This document shows positions 1-12,999 of a DNA stretch of 64,000 nt, one piece after another. This DNA comes from Anolis sagrei (Eukaryota > Chordata > Lepidosauria > Squamata > Anolidae). Numbering within the stretch: position 1 is the first letter of the stretch; every line of letters begins with the position of its first letter. Position numbers and translations under genes: made by a program. Location of the stretch: assembly GCF_037176765.1 (NCBI RefSeq), contig NC_090023.1, forward strand, positions 141,499,366 to 141,563,365, written 5' to 3'. The notes beneath the pieces are model-generated. The model was not told the DNA's origin, ran no database searches, and worked only from the letters and a program-made list of their open reading frames with translations.

Positions 1-844
1 GATTTAAAAATCTTATATTGAAAAAAAAAGATTGAAAGATTTTTTAAGAGGAGAAAAGGAGGAGTTTCCCATTTTTACTTAATATCAAATAATTATTCAA
101 CTTTAAGTCACTTTAATTAACAAAGCTTATCAAAACATAAATTAATAAACTAAATTAATAAGTTAATACACAAAGCTAGACAATACTGTTTTCACGATGG
201 TGGAGAATTCACATTTTCATAACCAAGGATGGTTAGTGCTTAAATGTCACTGGAAATATTTATAGCTCCCGACAGGTCTTGTGGTTTAGGCATGGGATAA
301 GAGTCCCATTCAGTGACATCTTTGTGTGTGTTTAATGGACTTTTAAAATGCTTTTGATTTGCACTCTTATTACCTGCAGCAACGTTAACTGAATTTAGGT
401 CTGGCATTACAATTAGAAGATTGGACTAATCTATTCCGCAAAAAATGCGCTTCACAGTATTAGCTATCCATATGGATTTTTCAGTTAATGCACATTTGCA
501 TTCATGCTCACACACTTCAAAACCAGAACCAATTCGTGTTTTGTTTTCTCATTGCAGTGGATTATTATTGGCAATTAATAAAAATACTGAATTGAAAGCA
601 TGTTCTATTGTGTAAATGATTTAATAAATATTAGCCCAAGCTCATACGGTGGTTGCTGTGGAGTTCTTCCATCTCTATGCATATGACAGTCTTGGCTCTG
701 TTATCCTTTTTTGTAGGAGGTTTCTATGTTTCCTTTCCAGTTGCTCAGCCATAAGACTCGAAGAAGTTGTTCTGGATTTAACTGGATAACCTTTAAAATC
801 CTGCGTGTTAGGAAACATCCAATGTTTACCTTTTTATATGTATG

Positions 845-915
845 TAAACTGCCCTGAGTCCCCTTGGGGAGAGGGTGTGGTCTAGAAATAATAATAATAA
901 TTGTTATTATTATTA
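845..915 (+). repeat. LINE-type 3' tail with AAT microsatellite
   Basis: The sequence CTGCCCTGAGTCCCCTTGGG followed by an AATAATAAT run is the common 3' tail seen many times in this window. The parent element is a LINE, perhaps of the L2 group. Confidence 0.5.
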
Positions 916-950
916 TATCCCAATGCTTTTTAGCTTATTCACGTGACCAC

Positions 951-1085
951 CACATATTGGCTGGATCTACACTGCCATATAATCCAGTTTCTGAATCCAG
1001 ATTATCCTCTACACTGCATATGATCCAGTTCAAAGCAGATAAACTGGATTCAGAAACTGGATTATATGGCAGTATAGATGGAGCC
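951..1085. mobile_element. Palindromic MITE (CCATATAATCCAG family)
   Basis: The arms are inverted copies: ACTGCCATATAATCCAGTTT on the left and the complement of its pattern on the right (AAACTGGATTATATGGCAGT). It is internally related to the GGCCCTTCCACACAG MITEs at 41, 46.4 and 49.2 kb. Confidence 0.65.
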
Positions 1086-1162
1086 ACAATGTCCACTCAC
1101 ATCATTCACATTTCCAACATACCTTGGAAACATCTTTTTGCATTCCAGCCAGTTTCCCTCTA

Positions 1163-1260
1163 CTGCAGTGGCTCCCAAGCTTTTTTTGACCAGGGACCAC
1201 AAGGTACAAGAATAATAAACTCTTAAACTAAAAAAAACTTTAATCAAAACTTTTAACATA
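1163..1260 (+). mobile_element. hAT-like transposon end
   Basis: The sequence CAGTGGCTCCCAAGCTTTTT followed by TTGACCAGGGACCAC resembles the usual CAGTGGTTCCCAA end of non-autonomous hAT elements. The other end was not found. Confidence 0.45.
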
Positions 1261-3856
1261 TCATTAAATTTAATAGTGACATGAATTAAGAGAACTATTA
1301 AATATAAATTGAACATTTTAATAGAAAATTAATTTCATTTTGCATCAATGTGATTTTTGAGCTTGCATCTTCTTTACAAGTTGAGTAATCTCGGGGCTAA
1401 TATTATTGCTCAAAGCTACACGCATAAACTGCCCTGAGTCCCCTTGGGGACTTACTTTCAATCAATTCCTAGACTTGTTTTTTAATTATCAGCAAAGCAA
1501 AAAACCTTGCTCACATAAATAAGTTGTGGAAAAGAGCAAGGCGATTCTTTGGATTTTGGTATAATAATTGCTTTTTTACACCAAAACTCCTCAAGAGAAT
1601 CAGATTCAAACCCATCCTTGCAGTTTCTATCATTTTGATAGTGAGCTCTTTCTGGATTTCTTCTGCACTCTCTCCAATTTTAATCATCATTAAGTAAGTC
1701 AAAATTAATATGAATATTACTGGAGCCATTGAATCACTAAACAGCAAAACAGAATAATTAACAAAGCCGAGCAAAAGAATGCATGCGACTGACTGACGCT
1801 GGGTGATCATGTATCAGTGATTCATCATTTTATTAAAAAATCTTGTTTAGAGCGTAACATAAATTTTAACCCTTTCAGCCTCATCTTTCCCCACTGTTCA
1901 GAAATTGAGACCATTTCAGCATAGATTTTGCCATGTTATTTTCCCTTATGAAATCTTAACAAAGATTTGTTCATTTTTACATGTTCATCATCCAAAAATA
2001 AGTTCAGATTTATTTTGTTCAAAGCCATTACTCTGCTAGTATTTATAAAAGGGCATACCACCAAAAGCTGTATATTCTCTGAAAGTGATTTCTTTAATTC
2101 ACAAGAGGGAGAAAGTGACCCCACTTTGCAGTCTTGCACTATGGTTCTCGGATGCAACCAGAAGAGGTGGCCTTGGAGGAGAAGAAAGGAAAGGGGGGGG
2201 GGAGCTGAGACCACCATTCAAGGAGGGTCCCTGACATCCAAATTTGTTATTTGACCCTAGGTTCAAAGCCTGGTACCACTTTCAGCAAACCAGGGCAAGC
2301 CTCTGGCTCCCTGGCTGCAAAACGGTTACAATGGGCAGCTTGGGAGAGAAATATCAGGAACATGTAATGACTTGCATGAACTGAGGTGTGCACAAAAGTC
2401 ACTGTCAATCATGGCTTCCCAGTGCACACAGTTATGCTTCAAGTTATGACCTATTAATGAGAAAGAGGGGGAAAGATCCACTTAATAAGTTTTCTCAATT
2501 TAATGAACTTGTTGTGATTTGGCAGTTTGATTGCATTTCCCATCCCACAAATATCAACATTCTGAAAGACCCCCAACTCTTGAGATTAGTTAAAATTTTG
2601 AAATTAGCTTTGAGTTCCATGTACGTACTGTACTCATACCGTGTTCTTTTTATGGCAACAAGTTCATTTCCAGAATAAGAGACTACTCAAATGTCACAAA
2701 TAGTGGAATCTTTAAAGAAATTGTGAAAGATAAATAAAAAAGAAATCAACATCATATTTTTCAGTGTGCTCAAGACTTAGCCCTCATGTGCACCAATATT
2801 ACAGCTCAATGGCCCCAAATGAGAAATATAATCTGCCTTTACTACTCATTGCCAGCAACACAGGATTTGCCACATATAGGTGAAGATGCCTTCCAGCAGA
2901 TGTTACTGAAATGTGGAAAACATTGTATGCGTACAAACTGGTGTAAGTCTGACACATAATAGGAGACTTGGATTCCAATTTCTTTAAAATAGGTCCTCCA
3001 ATTTGGAATCAACATATTCTCCCCTCAAAGATGTTTTCACCGTATGTGTAAATAGATGTGGACTGGAGCAGCACTTGGGATGTAATTCCTAGTGAGAATT
3101 TCTGCTCAAGAAAGAAACTGGTGATAAGAGCTGAAGTTTGTCCTGAAACTTTAGCAGTACTTCTGCTTTACAGTATAAAATAAAAGCAGTTTTGTTGGTC
3201 ACCTTCTTCTGGGACAAGTGATGGCAGAACAGCTGGATTAAGTTAAAAGGAGCAAGACAGCATAGTAAGTCTTGTCTTGTTGACTTCCAATCAATGGTCT
3301 ATGTCTTCCTCACTGCTACATGCACAGTTCAAAGGCCTCTCAAAAGACATCAGGCTACTTTGTTACAGATAACAGGAGGTTTACCTGAAAGACACAGTAT
3401 TTGTATTAGAATCTCCAAAGACATCCATCCCATGAGTAAAATCACAGTGTTGGAAGACTCCAACTGTATCTGCAAACTCTGTGCTCCCTGTCTTCTTGTT
3501 GTCCCTGATCTCAAGTCATGTTACTTGGGCTGGTGTCACTCGAGAACTCAGGAGTGACTGCCTGCAACAAAGTAACTAGCTCGTTTATTTAAACTATGAG
3601 GATGAGAAATGTGCACCGTGAGCACATCTCAAAATCCACACTGTATTGTGACCATGAATGCTACTGGGCACTCAGAACTTCCACTGACTTCACTAAGACT
3701 CAGTTACATTTTCATGTGAAGCAAGTTCAATAATCACACTTCCTTTCAACTGACTGAGGTCTAAACATAATGGATAATGAAGTGCAAAATGGGTTTACAA
3801 GGAAGATTAAAATAAAAACGAACATCTTTAAAATATTAAGAGCTATATTTATGTAC

Positions 3857-3955
3857 CTGTTCCATCGAAGGGCAAGCAATGATCTGGAGATCTTCTTGAC
3901 TATATTCTTCATTCAAAAGAGCATGCAGTTTCTGAAAGACTTGCTGAATATTGTT
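3857..3955 (-). CDS. COG3: COG3 exon 22 (last recognised exon)
   Basis: It has 33 codons, [20 protein letters not shown] then [13 protein letters not shown], phase 0, followed by a GTACAT donor. A further small terminal exon is therefore needed to end the protein. Confidence 0.95.
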
Positions 3956-6900
3956 CTTGTAAGGAAAGAAAACTTTATTTAAATTCTCTTCAGAAATCAG
4001 CATTCAATCATAAATACATAAATTACTAACATGACTCTGAAATAAGTTGTATTTTATTGCCATTGAAATCAATGAGCTTCAACAGAATTGAAATGTGATT
4101 ACCATATATACATTAACCTCACGTATAATTTGAGGGTAGGGTTGGGGGCCAAAATTACAGATTTCTATATGACGCATGGATAAGTCTGGAACCTAAAGCA
4201 GACCACCACAACTTGGAAGGGGTGAAATTATATTAGATCAAACTATTTGAAGCCATATATAGGTTTTCAGGACTTCACTTTCCAAGCATAGATATGGATA
4301 AACTATTTTGGGGGGAAAAATAACAACACACATTGTAAAAAGGGGATGTTTCAAATAATATCAATTAATTACACTTTTATGTAACTTTTTACTTATTATT
4401 AGGCGTCCCCTGCCACGCGTTGTGGCCCAGTCTGTGTATATGTGCTTTGTGTATGTATATATATTTGTGTTGTTTATTTGTTCAGTCACTTCCGACTAAT
4501 TATCAACATGTAAACAGTAAGATAACCTAAAAACGTATTCAAGTTTACCAAGTAAGTGGTACAAGTTTTAAATAATGCATTTCTATCGGTATATAAAATA
4601 GGTATACAAATAAAAATCTGCTGATATTAAATAGTAAATAAATGTATTTTAAAACAATTATTTGGTATACATTTACCATACATAAATGGTAAAATACATG
4701 TAATTTTACCATTTATTAAAGGTGAAATCCAATAAGCATACTAATACAATGAATATACTTGTTGATTTTTACATAAAGAATTAAATCTTGGTGGAATATT
4801 TGATACTGCAGGACGTAATGCACCTTCAACACTTTTCATGCCTCAAGTGGCAAAATATAATTTGTTGGCTCCCCTTTTTTTCTCCTAAAATGGGGGAGGG
4901 GACCGCAATGGGGTGTTTTGGGGGTCTGTACCTCCAACATAAAAGGGTCCAGATCGTAGCATGATTCATGTGCCTGAAATGGACTCATGCCCACCTCCTA
5001 CTTGTTCCCATCATGGTCTCATAGAATCATAGAGTGGCAGGAAGACACAATCCAAGCCCTCCCAACAGAAGACCATGAAGACTAAAGACCGCCATTTCAA
5101 AAGCCCCTGAAGCCCTAGGCTACTCTTTAAACAGACACACACAGAGACATCCTGCCATTAAACCCCCAGAAATCCAATCTGGCTCTACACCTAGGCCTCC
5201 CCTACCTCAATTCACATTTCTCCAAAGTGCACGGTAGCATCTGCAGTCAGCAACTCCAGGTGGGGGCAGAGTTAAGGACTGGGCAAGGGAGTGAGTGACA
5301 TCTTCAGCTGCAGAGAGGGGCTCCGTCTCTAATGACACTAGCCAAGCAAACTCAAGGCCAACCAAACTCCCGAAATTGACCTTTGGAGTCTCTAGGGGCC
5401 AAAATAAATCCCTTCAGTAACCAGATCTAGACTATAAACTATATGTTGTGCAGGCCTGACTTAAAGGAAGCACCAATTCCTACTACTCTCCCCACCACAC
5501 TGGTGGAATTCTTGGGTGAAAAAAATTGGTGGTGCCCTGTGATGCTGATAGACAGAGAAGAGGGAATAGATGCCTCTTTCAGGCTTTCTCAACATAAGAG
5601 TAAGCTCTGAGAACTAAGTATGGGCTGGGATATCCTGAGGGAAGCAATGCCACACCTTTCTCTCTCTCTCCGGCAGTTCAATTGGGGCTTCCCAGCCAAG
5701 GCAGAGAGAACAGAAGGCAGTCACTGCCACCACTGTTTCTTCATGGGTTGGGTGAGCTTGTTCCCAGAGTGTGGAGGGTTATGTACTCCCCCTCCCCAAA
5801 ATTAGGTGAAACAAGTGGCACAATTTGAATTTGTCACTGAAACAGCAGACCTAACTCCTTTCCAGGAAAATGAGCAATCTGTCTGGTGCTCCTGCCAGGT
5901 GTTCATTCCCACCCCCTTTGGAAAGAGAAGAGAGAGATTGGGGCTCCCTTTGTTTGCACGCTCCTGCTCTTATCCTCCAGTCCAGGTCATGCCCTTGCCT
6001 TTACTTCCAGGGCTGCCTAATAAGGTGCTCGAAGGAATGCCATCTCTCCAGGCGCCAACTATCTCTCAGTGCCTCTGAGATAGCTGTATGCCAGGAAGGG
6101 AGGAATATACAATTTTCCGTAGTTAGTAGACTTTGGTATATGGTGATGTGAACTAACTGCTGCAGTGTCCCTAGAAGCTACTAACAACAACAACACGAGC
6201 AACAAATCCACAAATGTGGAGGGCTGATTTGAAATCACTTCAGAAAAAGTTTACAGACCGCAATGATGAAATAAGCACACTGTTCAAAAATAACCCACCA
6301 ACATTCCTGAACACAGAAGCAAAGGAGTTACCAGCCCCATTCACCTTTTATATCTGAAGCCAGTATGGAACCCACTTGCATAGAAAACCTTCATGGGGAA
6401 AAAAATCTCCTCTTCAGACATGTTTCCTTAGGAGGAAAGAAAAAAATAAAGAATGCCAGGTCTAGATGTTCCTCTGCTCTTGTGTTTAGGAAAGTGTGGC
6501 AACGCCTGAATGGGGTTTAGTCCTAGACAGATAAACTGTCTTTTGAATTGAAAAAGTGCATGTAGAACACATGAATAAATTATTGTATCGAATGCTACCA
6601 AAATACTTACTTTTACTGGCTTGAACAAAATGAATTCTGTGTCTTTATTGGATAAATACAGGGACATACTCTGTAAAGTTGATGGGAGTTTTGTTTTTAT
6701 TGTCCTGTATGTTGAAGATACCATGTCGCTGATCTTTGCTGGAAATAAATTTCAAACAAATAATGCCTTTTCTCTTAACATATCCTTCTTTTCTAACTAT
6801 CCAAAATATTTCAACTTGATCTGACAATGCAATTTATCCATAATTACAAAATATTCGACAACATACAATTTAAGCCTGCTTAGCTTTACAAAGTGCCTGC

Positions 6901-7049
6901 ATCAAGTAATTTCGGACAATAACAAGATAAAAAAATGTTTGCTCCTTGACTAAAATGAATTCTGTAAGGAGATAAGTAAAGATAACAGTACCTATCAGTA
7001 GCAACACAAATTGCAACACAATGGTGAGAAAAGTCCTCTAGGGTTGGCA

Positions 7050-7080
<31 letters not shown>

Positions 7081-10000
7081 CTCTATAATGAGCAGTTGGA
7101 AAAGGAAGGGGATTCAGATGGCCATCTCTTGCGATTGCTTTGCTTACGTGTTTCTGACTGGAAGGGGGTTGGACTGGATGACCCTTGTGGTCTCTCCCAA
7201 CTCTACAATTCTATTATGCTCATGGTCTGCTAATGTTATTCTAGTAAACCAGGTTTCTTTTTCTCTGAGGAGGGCTGTAATGTCATGCTCCCCCGGAGAG
7301 TTCATCTTCCTCAGAAAATGAAGATTTAAAGCAGCAGAGTCCTCCTTCAATTCAGCAAGAAGGGAAGCTAAAGGAAAGACTTCCAAGTCTTTGCAAGCAA
7401 AGTTGAATTAAGCATTTGACACAGATTTTGAGACACAGTGAAAGGCTATGTGTCCCCAGCTATGAGAAGTGCTGTCTAACTATTACTGGGCATGTGGACC
7501 TTGACTGAGCTGAAGCTTTTTAAAAGCAAACTAGCATCTCCCTGGCTGGTACTGAAAGCAACTTTAGTTCATCTCATGACTAGCAGATCCTGCTATTGAA
7601 CATTTTGGATTTATGGCCTTTGAACTGCTCCCTCCCTTTCTTCACTCCTTGGATATCATTCCGGTTTTTGGCTTCTTGACCTTGGACTGTTTATTATTGC
7701 AGATTTTGCAACTTGGCTTCTAAACTGCCGAAAGAGAGGGACAGATTGGTGCTGCATAATTTTACTATTGATTTGCCCAGGCCTGATTTCAGCCCCTGCT
7801 AACATCTCACAGAGTATCCCCATCGGCATGCAGTCTTTGATAGAAGAAAGGCTGACCAGCCCTGGCCTCAAAGGTTTAAAAAGACAAAGCCCACAATCTA
7901 GGATCTAGTTAAATGTCATAGACTTAACCATTTAAATCTGGCTATTCAAAATACCTGGTTGTGCCCAAGGCTGCAGGGAGAGGTTGTATTTTGGACCCTT
8001 TTGAGTAGCCACTGTCTTCAAAGCAGATACCTGAAATAATAAGGTTAAAAACACAGAATATACAAAATAAATGCTACTTACAAGTTATATAGTGCTTGTA
8101 AAGTATTCACAGAGTCTCAGAAACATATTTTTAAAACTTCAGTATTTTAAGATATATGATTAGTTTAGTGATAATTGTTTTTGAGAAAGGTATACACTAC
8201 TGATCTTTGCAAAACTAACATTCCTCTGAAGTGTTTAAGGAATGATTGTTTAATGTTTAATTACACTAAGGAACATGATTTTTGTTCCTAGGTTATAAAT
8301 GTCATTTCCTAATTGATTCTATCATAAAAGCATGGAAAAAGTTTATTACACTGCAAAAACTTTGTTTTTGTGGGACATCTTGAACATTTTGCTATAGTTT
8401 TTTAATAAATATCTCGTAAGAGTCTCAATCAATTCAATACAGTTTGTGGCAGACACAAAAACCAAGTTTCTGGAGCAGAACAACTACTTTCAAAGTAAGT
8501 ACTGTACAATTAAACATGAAAAAACACTTTTAAACCAGGAACAAATATTTATTTCAAAATTTTGTTACATAGTGTTATCTATTCTAAAATCTTTCTGGGT
8601 ATTGATGTAAAGATAAATGCTTGGTGGTTCCTAAGATTCACTTTTCCCCATTTTTTAAAGGAGGAGACAACATATGCTTTCCTCCCATCTCCTGGAACCT
8701 TTATTGGTCTCCAAAAAGTCTCAGAGCTTAGGTCCAGAAATTAAATTTACAAATTCCTTTGGTGCCCCTGGAAGCAGTTCACCTGACCCGGAAAATCTGA
8801 ATATATTTAGAGAAACTGGGCATTCGTGCACAGTTGAGCATCCCTCATGCAGAATACCAAAATCCTACCACTCTGCAGGAAGCAACCAGTCAACCAGTCA
8901 CAGCTCCATAGTTCAGTGGTTCTCAACCTGGGGTCCCCAGATGTTTCTGGCCTACAACTCCCAGAAATCCCAGCCAGTTTACCAGCTGTTAGGATTTCTG
9001 GGAGTTGAAGGTCAAAAACATCTGGGGACCCCAGGTTGAGAACCACTGCGACTAGTTGATTTGGTTACATACAACTGTTGACTCATCAGAATAGTAGCAG
9101 AGCAGTAGGTTCGAATCTGGGGAGAGGCGGATGAGCTCCCTCTATCAGCTCCAGCTCCTCATGCGGGGACATGAGAGAAGCCTCCCACAAGAATGATAAA
9201 AACATCAAATCATCCTGGCGTCCCCTGGGCAACGTCCTTGCAGACGGCCAATTCTCTCACACCAGAAGTGACTTGCAGTTTCTCAAGTTGCTCCTGACAC
9301 GACCACAAAAAAAGTAGGTTGCCCTGGCTAAAGCAGAGAGACCAAAGGCTCAGCTGTAAGTTTCCAAGTCCTGAACAGTTATTTCTCAAAATTTCCTGGA
9401 CATCTACAATGAATATATTTAGAGAAACTGTGTTTCTCTTTGTATTTAAAAAAAAAAAACATAAAACTTGGCAGTTTGAGACAGACCACTGGTAATCTAT
9501 AAAATCTTGGTACCTTTGCAAGGAATTCTTCCAGAGGTTCTACAAGTTGCTTAGTTTGCTGCTGAATGAACTGCTCACAGGCGAACTTGAGGTGTCGATC
9601 CACATCCTTCTTAGAGTCGATGTAATGTTCTCTGATTTCTGGAGTACCCTGGAATGTAGAGACAATAATTATCTCTTTGTATCTACAGAAATAGCGGTGT
9701 TACAAAAATAGAACATTCCAGTCCATTAAACAAATAGCCTTTACCTCCAGTAAAAACTGTATCAGCGCATTATTGCTACTCAGTCTAAAAAAATGTGGAA
9801 CTGTCATTGGATTCAGGATTTTAAATGCAGCATCTGTGAAAACAGAACCATTTGAATTAATATTCCTCCATGAATATTCACATATATAATTATTTACTTT
9901 TTACACTCTTCTGCACTCCTAAAGCAGATAAACTAAAATGGAATTTATATGGATTCTCAAGAAACAGTCAAATGCAAATATTTTCTTCCATGTGATATGA

Positions 10001-12958
10001 TCTGTTAGTGTACAGTTTATAATTTCCTTGTGTCCTTAATTATGCTATTCAAATAATTCATACTTATATCACTAAAATCCTCTGCTAATTATTGAATAAT
10101 ATCTAGTATGGCCAACTCTGGGGAGGTGGGAGCTATTCCCCTTCATCGCATTCACCTGGTAAGACCACAAATGCTGTTTCAGAAGTGAGTTTACTTCCAG
10201 TTGCCATTTTGGCTTTTTTAATCTTTTTCTGTTTTTTTCTTGGGGAGGAGAGGTGTCAAACCACCACGTTTGCAAGTAGATTTGGAACTTTTGATTAATT
10301 TCCAAATAAAAAATCGCTCCAGTGAATGTCCATGGGTGGGGAGGGGGAATCAATTACAGAAAAGTCTAGAACAGGTGAGTCCTCAAACGATGGTCCACAG
10401 GCCATCTTGACAAGAATACTCTGTGATAGGGTTGCTTTAGGGTTGCCCTAAGTCAGAAAGGACTTGAAAGCATACACAACAACAACACCAACTGCCATCG
10501 CCACCCCCAACAGTCTGAGGGACCATGAACTGGCCTTCTCTTTAAAATATTTGAGGACTGCTGGTCTAGCCACTTTGGGGGTTCAGGAACCACATTTTGC
10601 CCACTTCCCATATAGAAGAGATAATCACAGGGATATCAGATCTTAACATCGGATAATATTGAGTAATACCTAGGCATGTTAGTAAGAAGACAGACTATAT
10701 AATAATAATAATAAGAAGAAGAACAACAACAACAACAACAACAAAAACAACAACTTCAACTTTATTTTTATACACTGCCTCTATCTTCCTGAAGGGACTC
10801 AGGGCGGTTTATAGAGGGACAAGCCCAAGGAATACGAATAAAACAGACACAGTAAAAACAATCAATATAAACAAATAATAAAAACATTAAAATCAATTAA
10901 CATCATAAAAATACCCTGGCTGGCCAATTTGAAACTGGGTTTGGACTCAGAGTAAGTGCAATGACTCCTTGGGAGAGCCGAGGGAAAGTGAAATAGTCAG
11001 AGGGCTAAGTTGCCAGGGTTGGCCATTAAGTGTCATAAGTACAGGAAGGGGCCAACTAAAGTGCTGGAGCTTAGATAAGGTTGGGATAATTCTCAAGAGA
11101 ACCGCTTAGTCAAATTCCTTGCGGAAAATGGAGAGAGTAGGGGCCTGTCTGATCCCCCTAGGAAGAGTTCCAGAGCCGAGGGGCCACCACAGAGAAGGCC
11201 CTCTCCCTCATCTAGACCTTAAATAACCAGGTCCTGTATTGTATAGAGCTTTAAAGATTAAAAGTGATGCCACAAATTGGAGGTGGAAAGTAACTGGCCC
11301 CTTAGATACCACATACCAGACGACTGTGACTAAAAGTCCTAGATCTTTGTAAAGGTTATCCCCCTTCCCCTGTGAAATTTGGCCTCCAACTGCATAGCTG
11401 GACTAATTCATCACTCAGAACACTTCCGTACCTCTGGTCTTCTTAAGATCCAAAGAAATCTCCTTAATGGTGAATTCAGTGTGGAATGGAGCAATTTGTT
11501 CACGAAGAATCAAAAGGTGTTTTATTAAGAAAAGCTGTCCATCTATCTGGGTCTGAAGTATAAAAAATAATGAATGTCATAAGAAAGGCAAACCACTAGT
11601 TTGGCCACTTATAAAATACTTTAATCTGTTTTGTAGCCGATTCTAAACAGACCTTCAATTTTCCATTAAACTATCTGTGCATTTCTTGCACACATAGAAG
11701 TAACGTGAAAACAACTGATGATAGACAGAGACTTCTGCAAAATGAATACTTATCCTATATTCTCTAACTGCATTAAGGCCGTTTGGAGTCCTTTACCACT
11801 GAATTACTCTATTTAAAGTGTTTTCAGTTGATTTAGACTACTGAAGATAACAATGCTCTCAAAAAAGGATTTTGTTTAGTTCTCTGATTTGGTTTCTTTT
11901 AAAAAATATATTTTATTCAATAAAAACACAGATCAAAACACATAGGCAGAAATTTTAGATATATACAAAGGCTACACAGTTACATACTACATGCTTAAAA
12001 CCAAACAATTAAAACATGAATTATTAAAAACAACTATTAAAATCACACCAACAAAAACATAATCTAGGGCCATTCCATTTGTCAATCACATTGTTTCATA
12101 GTCACTTATTGCACTGTTCCAATCACTTGTCAAAAGCTTGGTCCCAAAGCTAGCTAATTATTACACTAGTTAGCAAAGCATTTTGCAACCATTATATAAA
12201 ATATTATTGCATACTTTCTATGAAAATAACATTATCTAACCTTATTTTTAGTGATGGACTCTGCAGCTGCTAACAATGACTGTATACAGGCAGATAAGGC
12301 TTCCTGTGACAATCCTTGAAAGACTGCTTTCTGAGGAGAGAGAAAAAAGCAAGACACACTTTCATAAAGCTAAAGCCCCTTTTCTTACTGTTTCCTCACT
12401 TAACATGATAAGTAGAAGTAAAATACGACCCATAGGCCAATCACAATATTTCGTGCCATATTCCTTTTGAGTTCCTGAGTCCTTTCCCAATTTTTACACC
12501 ATCTTCCCCATTGCTCCTCAGCCCCACATCCCAGAATAAGAAACCACTTGCCAGACCTTCTCAGAAGTTCTAAACCAGGCATAGACAAACTTTGGCCCTC
12601 CAGGTGTTTTGGACTTCAACTCCCACAATTCCTAACAGCCTCATACTTAAGTGGCTGAGGGGGAAAAGGAAGGGGCCTGAGGCTGTTAGGAATTGTGGGA
12701 GTTGAAGTCCAAAACACTTGAAGGGCCGAAGTTATCCCATGTCTGCTCTAAAGTTACACACATCTGCACTAAAGCAATTACACCGCATGCATCTTCATTT
12801 TGCTGTTCTTGCTATACAACCCTGAGTAACCTCAAGATACACAAAAATGTTCATGGGCTTTGCTTGGATATACAATAATAGGGGAAGCCATTGAAATTAA
12901 GGACTTCTGGCCACAAAATACCATATAATTGTGCAAGAAGATCTAGAATATGCCTAGA

Positions 12959-12999
<41 letters not shown>

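Larger units (their letters stand above)
1..3856. other. Sequence 3' of COG3 exon 22
   Basis: This is expected to be the last COG3 intron and possibly its 3' UTR. Apart from the repeats listed at 845-1450 I see no gene here. I searched the minus strand for a terminal exon resembling LSLLLLVSK and found none convincing. Confidence 0.5.

Noticed and set aside
3110-3150. Possible last COG3 exon (TTCAG acceptor on the minus strand)
   Set aside because: The encoded residues do not resemble the conserved C-terminus and no stop lies in the expected place.
9210-9521. 103-codon minus-strand ORF overlapping the COG3 exon 19 end
   Set aside because: It is a shadow frame through a SINE and an intron; COG3 uses another frame here.
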